A stretch of 64,000 nucleotides of DNA from Timema cristinae (GCA_039000515.1 JBCFYV010000012.1:35020562-35084561), one strand, 5' to 3'; shown: positions 47,303-58,949, counted from the first letter of the stretch. The notes: generated by a model not told the origin, from the sequence alone. Numbers and translations are program-made.

Positions 47303-47799
47303 CAGCGAGTTTTAAAGATATAACGTTAAAACAAAAACCATAAATTATTAAATAGTTGTAAAAATAGTCCTACAGTGGCACACACTTATTATATTTCACT
47401 TGAAGTAGTTTTTTGTAAACGTATTTTTTATAAATCCTCTACAACGTAGGTTATTTGTCTGGGTCACGAAAATGACCTGTAGGAGTCTTCCTGCCAGGAT
47501 GTATATTAAAAATGTCCGTGGTAGCATATGTCTAGCAATAGTAGGGGGGCGGGGATGTAGTATAGTTGAATGTGTAAACTCGTCGGAGGAAGAGGGTAAG
47601 GGTTATCAGTATATAAACATGGGGCCTCGCAAGGTGAACTACTCGGTTTCTTTCCTCTCTTTCTATTTCGTACATTGGTGTCTAAGTGTGATAGTGTTTA
47701 GATTGCTTAGGTGCGTCAAGTTAAGATGCAACTCGCTATGTAAAATAACTCCCAAATCTCCGAGTAGGCAGCGCCGTTAAGATGTCAGACAGTGTGTAC

Positions 47800-47929
47800 T
47801 TAGTGGTACCCCACATAAACAGGATCCCCAGTCCTAATCTTGCCAGGAGTGTGCAGACCCATGTAGATGCCCATGACTGGCGCATCACCCTCAAGTTTCT
47901 TCTCTCTAGGATCTGAAACTTGCCTGTAT
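47800..47929 (-). CDS. mARC: mARC terminal coding exon (C-terminus, GDPVY)
   Basis: The exon starts at ATTGCAG|A, whose A completes the Thr codon split by the previous donor. It then reads YRQVSDPREKK, EGDAPVMGIYMG, GKIRTGDPVYVGYH and TAA (complement of 47800-47802). Family C-termini share the order YR..DP, a P.(F/M)G.Y strand and G.I..GDPVY near the stop, which matches exactly. The segment after the Mo-ligand Cys is 66 residues long against about 64 in human mARC1, so the C-terminus is complete. There is no in-frame ATG upstream, so start-codon-based scans miss it. Downstream is the presumed 3' UTR (about 47300-47799). Confidence 0.93.
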
Positions 47930-48019
47930 CTGCAATCATGTGATACAAACATATTATGTTATTATCAGTTTTGATTAATTAAAATTTGTTTTATACTAGT
48001 GGTTCTGCACAAACAGTCA

Positions 48020-48270
48020 TGGTGATCGGTTCAGACTATAGGATAGCCTTTTTTTTTTTTAAATACTATTGTATTCAATTCAGACTAAAGGCTAACATTG
48101 AAAAAAAAATGCATTTGGGTCAGATTAAATTACATTCCTTTTTAAAAAAATTTATTCAACTCAGACTAAAGAACTACTTTTTTAAAGAATGATTGGTTTT
48201 CGATTCAGGCTAAAACCACCATCATTAAAAAAATGAACTAAATTCAGACTAAAAAAAGCCCTGTTTTTAA
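48020..48270. repeat. TTCAGACTAAA minisatellite (6 or so units) in the last mARC intron
   Basis: The motif TTCAGACTAAA (variants TCAGATTAAA, CTCAGACTAAA, TTCAGGCTAAA) recurs every 40-50 bp, separated by T- or A-runs and AC/TACT-type spacers. Confidence 0.7.
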
Positions 48271-48309
48271 ACGTATTTTTTAACTATAGGTACGTTTATT
48301 ACATGTGGT

Positions 48310-48424
48310 CTGGTTTGTCTCTGATAGGGATATTAGTTAGAATCCCGGTCGGGTGTATTGAGAGTAGGCCTCCTTAAGTGATTCTAACCGTTCCCTCTAC
48401 GAAAATTAGGGTACATTTCTTCTT
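48310..48424 (+). repeat. SINE-B fragment
   Basis: CTGATAGGGATATTAGTTAG, AATCCCGGTCGGGTGTATTG and CCGTTCCCTCTACGAAAATT match the middle of SINE-B. Confidence 0.6.
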
Positions 48425-48655
48425 CAAAAGTCCTACACTTTAGTTAAGTCAGTAGCGTATCTGCTTACTCAACTAAAAGTCCCGGGTTTTATTCCTGGTA
48501 TGGTTGAAAATGTATCATTGGTGAAATGTGGGTTTCTCCTTTCACAGTGATTAATTAACGGCTGGGGGGCTTCTTGTTGTATGTTCTAGAAATAAGTTAG
48601 TTTATAAGTTATGTGCTTATATAAATCATTCTGTTCAGAAAGCTCAAATAAATTA
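48425..48655 (+). repeat. SINE-E copy
   Basis: The head (TTAGTTAAGTCAGTAGCGTA, CCCGGGTTTTATTCCTGG) and body (ATTGGTGAAATGTGGGTTTC, CTTATATAAATCATTCTG) end in CTCAAATAAATTAAAAATG. It lies inside a mARC intron. Confidence 0.75.
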
Positions 48656-48734
48656 AAAATGAAATCTTCAATAAACCTTCTTCGTCCTTACCACATTATT
48701 GAATTAAAATACGGTTATCCTGGATGGTTATTAG

Positions 48735-48962
48735 GGCGTAGTGCAGAAAAAAAGCTTAATTTAAGGTGTAGATATTAGTAAGGTAGCTTAGAGGAAGAAC
48801 ACGCGCATAAGCTTGGAGAGAGAATAAAGAAAACCAAATAGAAAAATCACATGTGATAAACCAACTCCAGTGCACCGGCCAAGATTAATGCTCCCCCACC
48901 CTAACCCCTCCCCCCCTCCCGTCATCTGCGAAACTGACGCCTTAGACGATTTAAAACCAGTG
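48735..48962 (-). repeat. SINE-B copy, degenerate
   Basis: GGCGTAGTGCAG tail remnant, AGGTAGCTTAGAGGAAGAAC body, CAGTGCACCGGCC and a C-rich stretch before a head remnant. Confidence 0.5.
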
Positions 48963-49106
48963 TTATTAGTGATATTTATAAAAGTACAAACTTTAAATTA
49001 GTAAAATAAATTGTGTACACAATTCAATATACAGTTAATACTAAGACTAATATTAAGTAGTCAGATCGCCATTGAAATATAGTTACAGCAACAGTTTTGT
49101 CATTGT

Positions 49107-49158
49107 TAGCGCTCTCTTTCTCTATAACTCTCTTTCTCTTTCTCTCTCTCTCTCTCTG
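49107..49158. repeat. (CT)n microsatellite
   Basis: TCTCTTTCTCTTTCTCTCTCTC-type run in a mARC intron; on the mARC strand it is (GA)n. Confidence 0.9.
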
Positions 49159-50363
49159 TATGTATATATGTTTTATTTTCTAAAATGATCTTCTCTTCCG
49201 CAATGGTTCAACAAAATACGCGCTTATAATATATTATTATTTATCTTATAGAAATATTCATACCAAAATAAATTAGAAACTATTTCACTTGCTGGACTTG
49301 ATTTTTGACGCAGATTGAGAGCACCCTTAAAAAAACTATCAGTGAGATATTTGACTGTACGATTTTTTAATTTGCATATTTATAAAAGGTTTTAGCTGAA
49401 AGCCACAACAGTTGTGAAAATCGTTTGAAACATCAAATATTGAAACTTTTACTGTGTGTAGAAAAAACACAGCTATTAAACATTTTTTAAAATTCATATT
49501 TGACTTTAAATGATTACATTATACAGCCCAACTTTCTTATGAATGGACATTATCTGAGAGATGTACCCTCTATTACACACCTGTAAATGTTGTACCGATA
49601 GATGAGGTAGATGGAACTTATCGTTTTGTTGACGTCATGGACGGGAAGTGTCATGGAGACTGAGTGTAGCTTGAGTGAGGGTCAGTGAAGGTTTCGGAGA
49701 GGGGGTCTAGTGGTATTTTGGGCTAAGCTAGAAGGAAATGGTGGAACAGTGTATTACAGTGGTGTAGCTGTGTGGCGCTATTATTGTGCACGCTTATGAT
49801 CTACTTTTGAAGGGAAAATTTTGTAGTTTCATCAATGTAACTTATATAAGTTTACCTAACAGGCATCACTGTATATGCGAGTTTTTTTTGTGATAATTTA
49901 AATATTAAATTATGTTGGAATTCCTTAAAAGAGTGGTATGGTTTCCAGTTTATTTGGCAACCTGCCTCCCGGCTAGTAAAACGAGTGTTCATAGCTTGCT
50001 GTGCGGAGTGATATGGGTCCGGTATCACGTTGTGCATGGTGTAAGAATGGTTAAGAGAGCAAAGCAGATAATATCTCCACAATACAATATAGTACAGTAC
50101 ACAGCTAGTAGAAGTTACTAGATCTACTTTCGCGTATTCATACGTCAAATAATTTTATATTGAATTGTCACTTATATTATCAATCTATAACATAATACTA
50201 ATAAAATAGTAAAATGTTATCAATCTTGACCGCAAAAGCTTTGTTTGTATTTTCTAAATGTTTCTCCAAACGTCCATTCGTAAGAAATCAAAGCATACAA
50301 GCGATCACAATATACATTCTAGTTCGAAGGTAATTCCATTCTTAGTAAAAACAGTTTACTTAC

Positions 50364-50438
50364 GTTTTGAGCGTTTTGAGCGGTTCCCTTTTAGGCTCCA
50401 TAACTCCTGTCTCCGGGTCGATTGTGGTCATAACGCAT
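50364..50438 (-). CDS. mARC: mARC exon: molybdenum-ligand cysteine and TTxDPETG motif
   Basis: This is a 75-nt micro-exon. The previous exon's AG joins its first A to make Arg, followed by CVMTTIDPETGV, MEPKREPLKTLK and a split Thr codon (AC|A). In human mARC1 the cysteine immediately before the (I/V)LTT(V)DP(D/E)TG motif is the Mo-coordinating residue (C273 by my recollection). Here it is encoded by the TGC directly after the splice junction, at 50435-50437. The acceptor is TTCCAG|A and the donor AAAAC|GTAAGT, a strong consensus. The exon is too short to appear as an open frame by length and was found by reading the minus strand for the expected motif. Confidence 0.93.
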
Positions 50439-50499
50439 CTGGAATAAAACATAGTATTTTAACATTTTTATATACAGGATTCGTATTCAACTAAATTTC

Positions 50500-51130
50500 T
50501 GAAGAGACCCCCCGAAGGGCTTCCCAGATACAGTGTACCTAGTCTCAGAGGTCCCTAACAATGCAAGCACTGATACCCATCGGGATGGAACCTTTTCGCC
50601 GGACGTGGACCGAAGTCCACGAGGGCCATTCCGGGTACTCGGGCACCCAAAAAAAACCAGTACCAGCCCTTCCATGCCAGCCTGCCTGGGGTAACTTGAA
50701 AAAAAAAACCTTCCAGTGGGACCGGATGGAGGGAAGAGTTGGCTCCTCCTAGTGATCGCCCAATAACGAGGAAGTCGGGAGCACAGGCTCCAAACAGTTA
50801 TCTCCACAGAACATCATTCCTCTCACCCAGGACTTTCACTAATCTCCCAAACTTGGTTGTCGCCCCTTCAGCACCTCACATTGAGACCAACTGCCCAGAG
50901 TTGCCCAGCGGGGACCTCGAGGAGGTGCCCTGACCAGCTATCCCCGCTACACGGGTACGCACTACCAACCACTTAGTGTATGTCAAGAGCCGTCTCAACA
51001 CAAATCAAATTATCAGGTTCTTAGCTATGCCGGACTCCATCGTCCGTAACATTGCCTGGGGGCCGCCCATACAGGATCATTCAAATATACAGATAAACAA
51101 TTCTACAGGTTCTATGGGGTGACAAAACAC
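50500..51130. other. GC-rich block in a mARC intron, unassigned
   Basis: About 600 bp of markedly GC-richer sequence (e.g. CGAAGGGCTTCCCAG, CCACGAGGGCCATTCCGGG, GGACCTCGAGGAGGTGCCC). The open frames on both strands are short and overlapping, with no recognised domain. The composition and lack of introns suggest a fragment of a GC-rich retroelement, possibly a LINE 5' or 3' region, but I cannot place it. Confidence 0.4.
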
Positions 51131-52189
51131 GTATTTCCACGCAATTAATTTGGGGTCAGCAACACAAAATGCCGACGCTACGAGATGTCAAAGTTGGTGG
51201 TGCTTCATGCACTATCTCAGCTGAGATGCCTCTACGCTCTCAATATCGAGGGCCAACAACCATATCTTTTAAATAATCACCAAATCCTTATGGGTTTTTG
51301 TTATCAGGCAATTCAAGGTCTGTTTATAGTCATAATTTACAAGACAATCCACTTGCTACGTGCTGAGGATTTATGAGTTACCTACCCCTTAGGTGAATAC
51401 AGCGGTATTTGGCGTTGCCAACCCCAATCTCATTGCGTGTAAATATGTGTCTTGTCACCCAGGCCGCCTGTAAGGGTGTGCAAACGGTGCCACACAGGGC
51501 CCCGTGATTTAGAGGGCTCCGTACTTAGGTGACAGGGAAAAAACAAGTTGAGTTGGGAAATTTTGGTGATCCCTGTGTAGGGAAACCGCCAGACAGTCGT
51601 ATTTTGCTTGTTTTGATAAAACTAAAACGTTTATTGTTAATTTACCAATAGTAAATTCTAACATGCGTCTGTGTTAGTGTTGCAAGTGGCACAATGATGA
51701 TCTATTCATTGCGTTGCACTCAAACCTTTACATTAATTTCGGTGGTAATGTAAGTTAGTTGTGTGTAGCATTTAATGTTCGTAGTAATTTCTTGTGAGGC
51801 GACAAGTTTTGAAAATTGATATATAGGTGACAAACTATTGTAACAGGATTAAATAAATTTTAAAAAATTGGGAAGGAATGGTGAAGCAGATAAATTGGGG
51901 TTCCACTAACGAGGTTTGTCCAGGGCTTCACGTCTGAATAAGGGTGGTCCTGATTGCCAACCCCCTGCAACGTGTACAATGTTTGTCCTGGAGATCTAAT
52001 TAGCCCTGTATGGAAAGTATTGTATTCTTAAGTATTTTTTTCTCTTGGGATTGTGATGGATTTTGTAGGACGCAAGTTTAAAGCAGTGTGTTTTACAATC
52101 ATGTATATCTCCATTTTAGTATGTACTCTTCGCTTACTCTTGATAGACTACACTATCCATTATCTTATAAACTGCACCATAATCGAAAC

Positions 52190-52620
52190 AAGATAAGCTT
52201 TCTAGGGTATCTGAAAGGTATCAAAAAAACTGAAACGGTTTAATGGATTTCGTTTAAACTTGATATTTAGATGTCATAAGCTCATATGTCGAAGCGAAAT
52301 CGTGATTTTAACACTAAGCCAAAATTATGGGTTGGTTTACTGTTGGCAGATTTTTAAAGATTATAAATGTTATGAAGATGGCTGTAATACTTTCGTTCAA
52401 ATTGAATGTCTTGGTAATGGTTTAGTAAATAAATATACATGTTTGTTTTTATTAAAATTAAACATTCAAAGGTAATTTATTAATGATCAGTTTTTGAACT
52501 TCTCAAGGCTTTTGAAAAATACCTTTACGACTTTTTTCAAAATGGTTATCTGGGGAGTGTTAAACGTTATAAATAACTTTGTATGCATATATTTTATTTT
52601 CATACGCTCCAAACTATAAT
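52190..52620 (-). repeat. RepX fragment, minus orientation
   Basis: AAACGGTTTAATGGATTTCG, AACTTGATATTTAGATG and GGTTTACTGTTGGCAG match the unit start seen at 39.79 kb. Confidence 0.55.
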
Positions 52621-52851
52621 ATACTTTATGATAAATTGTGTACGATTTTTCATTAACTTTATTTTATATAGTAAGCCGAATTTTTGTATTGTTTTTGCAC
52701 CCGTTTGAGATACTATTATTTGATTTCAATAATGTGGTAGGGGCCTACTGCGCTGGTTTTTCGCTATTAACTTTCAAGTCGAGTTCTGATTATAGTCAAA
52801 TAGACCAAGAAAGTGCGTGACAAGTGCCACTGATTTTAGAAAAGAGCTCAC

Positions 52852-53066
52852 CTCGTGCACGGCTTGCACTTCTTGAAGATGACGCTATCCCCGATCTTGA
52901 CCCAATCCCACGTATCTTCCTGGTAGGGATCTGAACCACCGACCACGAGATTGGGACGGAACCTCTTGTTGGTGATGTCCTGCAGGTGTGAGGGCAGCTT
53001 GGAGCGCAGGTCAGTCACCGAGGACTCCGCCATCAGCATGAAGCTTGTCAGGTCCGAGTAGGCCCC
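52852..53066 (-). CDS. mARC: mARC exon: MOSC core with FRPN and ED.W motifs
   Basis: This exon encodes 71 codons plus two bases. The residues read GAYSDLTSF..LMAESSV, then KRFRPNLVV, then YQEDTWDWVKIGD, and finally KKCKPCTR. These are the MOSC hallmarks in order: the S/EAS helix, the FRPN strand, the (E)D.W.....IG turn and the first cysteine of the CxxC before the molybdenum ligand. The acceptor is TTTCAG|GGGGCC and the donor ACGAG|GTGAGC, leaving phase 2. A Harbinger-like transposon ends 33 nt upstream of the acceptor. The reading frame is intact with no stops or indels, and is more GC-rich than its surroundings, as expected of a conserved exon. Confidence 0.93.
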
Positions 53067-53099
53067 CTGAAACACATGAGACAGTTCTTTAAAAGGCTA

Positions 53100-54045
53100 C
53101 GGCCAGACGATGGCTGTAAAATACTGCCAAAAACTGCAGTAAAATAAAGATGCTACAAATTTTGGGTGGCCAGACGACGACAGTAGGGCTGCTTCTTCAC
53201 ACCACACTAGCAACAAGTAGCTTCTGTTTGCAGCTGTGTAAAGGAAATAAAGGTGATGAATCTTAATCCCAAATCGCGTTTTGCGTGTTACTTGTCCGAC
53301 GTCAACGCCGTCTAAAAAGAGAAAGAAAGTGGTGGATTCATTTCATCATTAGTAACCGATCAACACGTGGGTATTTTGTTATACTTTATAAAAAAACTGA
53401 AACTGTAATTACCCTATGAAATTCTTTGAGCATTATCGAGTGTCAATTAATTCGTTTGACAACCAAATGAGTATTTTTTCTTCAAAACTCAATCCATCCC
53501 AAGCATATACTGCTAGAACTTCCATTATGCTGCTAGACCAACATTACAACTTCAACTCGCGGTTTTTGTGTTATCCACACTTTACGTCATAGAGACATAG
53601 ATATTTCTGTACCTCAATAATGAACTGCTTGCTATCAACTGAATTTATATCCATTTTGGAACAAAATGGCAAAGAAAATAAAGAGAACACACGAGGAAGG
53701 AATATGACGCCGCTACACAATACTGCACGTGTGGCCACTCTTTCGCTGTAAGCTGTCGCCAAATTATGGGCCCAAGATTATTCGTCTGTGACACGACCTT
53801 GAAATGAGTTCCACTTTCTAGCTAAGCAGTAATTTACAACGTCGTCATTTGAATCGATTGGGTGCGTTTTCATGTTTCATTTTACTGCGGGTTTTGGCAG
53901 TATAACTCCATTCACGGTAGGAATTACTCTCTGAAAGGTCTTTTTCTACCAATATCCTACTATATAATAGATTTATGGTAGGGAAAAAGGCCTTCAGAAG
54001 TCAATTCCTACAGTGAACAGACATATTTAACAGCTCATCTGGCCG
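53100..54045. mobile_element. PIF/Harbinger-like element in a mARC intron
   Basis: The ends CGGCCAGACGATGGCTGTAA and, in reverse, CGGCCAGATGAGCTGTTAAA are inverted repeats, and TA flanks both. A second GGCCAGACGACGA copy lies at 53166. On the minus strand it carries a broken MADF-type frame (53560-53654). A hairpin of about 45-bp arms lies at 53912-54017. Its left end is 33 nt upstream of the mARC acceptor at 53067-53068. Confidence 0.65.
53560..53654 (-). pseudogene. MADF-like fragment inside the Harbinger-like element
   Basis: From the Met at 53654 the frame reads FIIEVQKYLCLYD; after a stop it continues in the same frame as HKNRELKL, another stop, then CW. MADF domains have the order (F/L)I..V...P.LYD, then Y(K)(D/N)R..(K)...W. 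MADF/Myb-type proteins are the usual partners of PIF/Harbinger transposases. The stops show the gene is dead. Confidence 0.5.
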
Positions 54046-54231
54046 TATACTTAGTTCTTCTAGAGTGGAATACTGGTAGGAAAAAACATATAAAAAATAC
54101 AAACTAATTTTTGAGGTCAACATTAATAGTATTTTACTGTTGTCATGGCTTGGAACCTCTTGTTTGTACAAAAAAGTACAAGTCTGACACAATCCATATC
54201 GTTTATCGTCAGCTTTTTATGATTTTTTAAA

Positions 54232-54480
54232 TCACCGCGTCTTACTACCCATTCGGATTATACGGCTATGTACTAACCACGCTAATGATTTTAGGGATTA
54301 TGAAGGTTAAATTTAGAGAAAATTTACCCGCATTTGCGTGGAGGGAAAGAGGAAAACTATTTTGGAAACAAAACACCCTCAGTACACCCGACCGAGAGTC
54401 AAACCTTGACCGTGCCGTCATCGGCAGTCTATTATACCACGAGAGTAGCGCCTCAGACCATGTGACCACCGAAGTGGGTA
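54232..54480 (-). repeat. SINE-B full-length copy
   Basis: ATCACCGCGTCTTACTACCC tail, GATTATGAAGGTTAAATTTA body, ACCCGACCGAGAGTCAAACC B-box region and a head ending GTGACCACCGAAGTGGGTA. This is the clearest SINE-B head in the window. Confidence 0.85.
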
Positions 54481-54587
54481 TTATCGTCGGTTATTCTATA
54501 AACCGACCGCCGCTCACGTAATGGTTATTATTGTTCCTAAGCAAGAGTTTTGCCGACTTTCAAAAACAATCAGTTATAATAACGACC

Positions 54588-54762
54588 ATACCTGCTTCAG
54601 TGGCCGCATGGTCTAAGGCGTCACTCCCAAAATGGTTTTCCACTTTTACTTCCCACGAGTGTGGGTACACTTCCTTTAAATTGAACCTTCCTAATACCAA
54701 CACATTAGCGTGATTATTACATGTTCGTATAACCTGAACAGGTCGTAAGATAGGGTGCAACG
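54588..54762 (+). repeat. SINE-B copy with internal deletion
   Basis: The head (CTTCAGTGGCCGCATGGTCT, AAGGCGTCACTCC) runs directly into AAAATGGTTTTCCACTTTTA, so about 80 bp including the B box is missing. The shared tail (TATAACCTGAACAGGTCGTAAG) is present. Confidence 0.8.
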
Positions 54763-56724
54763 AACAACTCAAAGGGGAAAAAGACTAGTTTTGTACTACC
54801 TATTCAACCCATGAGTTTTTGGCCATTGCAGAGAGGACCAGTAGGAAGGACCAAAGAGTCGTATCAAGAAGTCCTTGATAGTGTCTTGTCCGCTCAACGA
54901 TCAGTCTGGGAGAATATCCAGGGTGTTTGAGTTCCACGGGGATTGGACCATTGACATTTCACAAAAGTGTGCTTCTATTTGTGATTTAGTCGAAGCGTCG
55001 CGAGACTACGCTGAATATTTATAGTCGTAACATCTAGGCCAGTTCAGCACGCTCGCTGTTGAAATATAGTAGTGAGGACCTCTTAACCTAATTACTCTGA
55101 ACTACAACTTTTTCAAATTACATCACACATTGTATATTATAAGCAACATTTATTTACGCTTCTAAGATTTATATATTTTCATTTATGTGAGATATTTAAC
55201 TCGCACTTTCTGAACCGACTGATGATATCAACACACGAAAATTTCTATGATTGAGACCGAAAGGGCCTCCAAATTTTGCCGGAAAAGGTATTTTCACGTT
55301 ATCTTCCAGGGTTCTTTTACATGCCACAATCAACTTTGGGACCAATGGCTTTACTTCCCCTCCAAAGGAAGTCTTGCTAAGGATTTTTATCCCTCAGGAA
55401 AACTCCATCATACCAAGTTGGGTCTGAACCCATAAATATCGGGTTCTGAAGAAACAAGCACTTTATCCCAAGAACACCAAGGTCAACCAGTTTCTAATAA
55501 CTGACTAGAAAGGAATCCACACAGTTTTTTGGTGTTACCTAACCCAACCTACTGAGGTAATTTCTGACAGATTTTCCCACGAGAATAAGCCCATTCAGGG
55601 GGTGAACGGGGGTGCAGCTGCACCACCAATGGCGCTGAGAAAAAATTAGGTATAAATACAGCAGAAATGACATTTTTAACAGGAAAATACCTGTGTTGGT
55701 AGCACTGTGAAGGCATATAAATGAGTATGTAGTAAGTATATGTGTCATGTGTGAGCAGTGTGTGACTTTGAGGGCCAGACTCCAGATAGGAAGGGTGAAT
55801 CGTGGTGATTTAATGCAACTTAATGGCTTAGAATGGTTGCAAATAAAACACACGCAAAATGAATTTTTAACCAAATTAAATCACCATTGAAAATATGGGT
55901 GTAAGTGGGAAAATGTAGCTGTGTGCTTTAACGGCGTTTCCACCATGACGACTGATTGCACAGGAGTCAGAAGAGTATAGGCAAGATGTATGGATATGAT
56001 TGGTTCCATTGTGTACGCACACTGTCTGAATCTTACCTTATCATCAAGATTATTTATAATTGTATTTAAAGCGGCCCAAACCGACAAAGTGTGTTTGAGA
56101 TACTGGTTAAGACAACTGATTCCAAACTGAAAGCGTTAAAGTCACAAGTGGACCAGTCACGCTGAGGTTGTTCGTGAACTATTGATGGCAGTCATTGTAT
56201 CTATATAAAAGCAGTTGAAGATACAATTGATGCTAAATTAAGAGGCACTAGCAAAGAGATATTGCTGCAAATGCAATTGTTTGATTTTAAAGTAAGTTTA
56301 TAAATAAAAGAGACAATCCTTCAGATTCTGCTTAAAACCAGCAACATTTTTCAGTCATCAACCATGGAGCTTTGTGAGGCCATAGATGAGGTATAAAACC
56401 TGTCTGAAACTTTATTTGAAATGTGACTGATGAACAGCCTATTAAGATAAAATACGCTACAACTGAAGGATTCTTAAAAAAATAATCAGTTTGGTGCCGG
56501 AAACAAGAAAAGGGCAATGTATTTTTTAACGAAATTTCTGACACAACTGCTACTAACAATACCAAGCAAGACGAAATCAAGCGCTTCACCAACAACCTTT
56601 GGTAGACTCTCTCTCACAAGGATAGAACTTAAGGCATTCACAGGAAACAAAATAGGTAGTCAAAAATGTAGGAAAGATAATGAAACCCAAACTTTAAGGA
56701 TGCACATCAAATAGCATCCAGCTC

Positions 56725-56988
56725 TTGAGTAAAAACTTCAATCTAAATACTTCTGAGCTGGAAACTGAAGTGAGGCTGCTGAGAGATAAGAGGGTGCAAA
56801 ACCTCCCACCTACCAATATGAGTGACTACTGGCTGAAAAGGTTGGCAGAATTAGACAAGAGGAAAACTTACGAAAGTTTTGATTGTCTCCTCCAGAATTT
56901 TTTAGTCATCACAGTTACGAACTCTTCGTGTAAGAAGAGCTTCTCAAAAAATACTAGTTTAAAATCAAAGTTGCGTTTGACAAAATAA
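56725..56988 (+). pseudogene. hAT transposase C-terminal relic
   Basis: The frame contains WLKRLAELDKRK and, near residues 60-85, ITVTNSSCKKSFSKNTSLKS followed by KLR. This corresponds to the hAT dimerisation signature (L)P(V)T.A..ERSFS.LK.IK..LR. The key ER is replaced by KK and the frame stops shortly after. Upstream (56180-56720) further transposase-like pieces occur in broken frames. It is a dead remnant of a ZMYM/SCAND3-like hAT lineage. Confidence 0.65.
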
Positions 56989-58008
56989 ACCAATAAAGAT
57001 TTAATTATCTGGTGGTCCCATTTATTGACGACTTTGTTATGGAAAAAAAGAAATCGAAGATATTATTTATTACTTTGTAAAGAAGGTAGGCCTACTGTAC
57101 ATTTTACTAGGAAAATGCCACTGTAAACTTTACACTATTTTACTTCCCAATTACTGTTTATAGAAAAAAACTTATTGGTAAAGGAACTTCTTAATTTCAT
57201 CAATAAAATATTCCATTGTTATTTCTTTAGGAACTAAATGTATAAATTTTTGAATTTTTGAAAATTAAGCAATGTTTTCATAAGGTAAAGAACATTAAAG
57301 TAAAATCAAAACAATGTGTCCTTTAATTTTTCTGTCGTATACTATTAGGGCATTTGTAAAATGCACAAAAAAATTAGGAGGAAAACAAGCTTGCAAAACA
57401 TTATTGGAAAATCAAACCATGGACAGGGAAAGTATATTATATTAATTTGGCAGGGGGATGTTAAGTTAATGCCTGGTTCTGAGGCTATATGATGGCTCTT
57501 TGTTGAAATAACATTTTAATTTTTTTTAGACTGCAACCCCATTGTAAGAATGCTGGTTACGCTTATGCCCACGGGATGAGATGGCAATAATGCCATATTA
57601 TTAGTGTTATTTTATAATTGAGTGCAATACTTCAACCTCGACACCCAAAATAGCGTTCGTTTCTTTTTAAAAAAATAAGAAAGCTTTGATTTTTCACGAA
57701 CATATTTGAAGTATATTACTAAATGCTGTGATATATTTCACCATAAAATCATTTTTCGATCAGATAATAAACAGTATTTTAACATCGACTAGTGATCAAA
57801 TTACACCTCTAACACAATCAGCTTGTCCACCGTTATGGGCCATCAGACACATACAGTCCAATTTCCATAGGAAAAACCTTATTAAGTAACAGCTATAAAC
57901 GTTACAAGATCTAAATTCCCATACTCATGCATCAAGTTGTGCTATCTGCAGCTGACTCTTTTGATATATATTATCAATACTTATAAAATAGTTCAAATAT
58001 ATAAATAT

Positions 58009-58068
58009 ATATAAATACAGATATATATATATATATATAATAATATAAATATATATATATATAATATA
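58009..58068. repeat. AT microsatellite
   Basis: TA-rich run with ATAATA interruptions; another at 58772-58818 and an (AC)n at 58850-58860. Confidence 0.85.
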
Positions 58069-58510
58069 ATCAATGTTGACCACAAATCATGCTCGTATTT
58101 TCTGAAAGTCTCTTTCTACCATATTCCTACTCCTATAGAATATATTCTTGACTAGATGACATTCATTTTTATAAGCCCTAAAAGGTTTTTCTTGGAAATG
58201 TACTGTACATATGCACATGGGTATTCGACACGTATGCAACCATTCACAGTAAAACGTAGTGTAAGAAAAGCTCGCATCTCTTCCAGAGAGAGTAAATCAA
58301 CCAGATGTTCTAGACACAAGCCTCATGCTGTGGCCAGGCTCACCTAAGGAGTTTTTCCCCCCCTAAGACCTGTGCTAACATTTAAGATAATTTGTTGGCT
58401 CGAATCTCTGTGGAGTCGGAGTTTATTATTCCAATATATTCGTGAAAGCAGGTAGACTCTTCTATAAATGTGATTTTAGGTGTTAGTGAACGTTTGATTT
58501 ATATATTATA

Positions 58511-58755
58511 GAGTCTTACTACCTAATCAGGCTATACTTATACATTATAACTATTGAAATGGGTTAGGGATGAGGAAGGAAGCATTTTAGAGGTAATATA
58601 CCCAAATTTTCATGGAAGGATAATACGAAACCATTTAGGGAACAGCACCCTTAGTAGACCCAACCGGTATTTTAACCCCGATCTTCCCATCATCAGCAGG
58701 CCAGTCTAACACTAGATTGATGCCTTAGACTATTCGACCTCTAAAGTTGGTTATT
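58511..58755 (-). repeat. SINE-B copy
   Basis: GAGTCTTACTACCTAATCAG tail, GGATGAGGAAGGAAGCATTT body, CAACCGGTATTTTAACCCCG B-box region and the head ending ACCTCTAAAGTTGG. Confidence 0.78.
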
Positions 58756-58949
58756 TGTTAAAAGCTAAAGTATATATTATATATATATATAAAATATATA
58801 TTATATATATAATAAACATATATTATATATACATAATATATGTAAACACACACACACACAATGCTATATTTATATATAATTATATTCATGTCTGCGCGTG
58901 TTTTCCGTTTATTATTGTCTACCCGGGCTATCTGAATATTTATACTGGT

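Noticed and set aside
47472..47780. 102-residue plus-strand ORF
   Set aside because: It overlaps the presumed mARC 3' UTR antisense, shows no domain, and has no flanking splice signals. Most likely chance.
27238..49640. CRE-like TGACGTCA sites (27.24, 43.19, 47.25 kb; partial at 49.63 kb)
   Set aside because: A perfect palindromic octamer is expected by chance about once per 65 kb at even composition. Three is suggestive, but the sites share no context and no gene start is nearby.
50487..50807. 106-residue minus-strand ORF and its plus-strand partners
   Set aside because: No recognisable domain. Overlapping frames on both strands in a GC-rich block are expected by chance.
55590..57580. Full-length hAT element with ends near 55595 and 57575
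   Set aside because: CAGGGGGTGAACGGGG and a GGTTACGCTTATGCCC-type end look hAT-like, but no 8-bp duplication matched. Only the transposase relic is reported.
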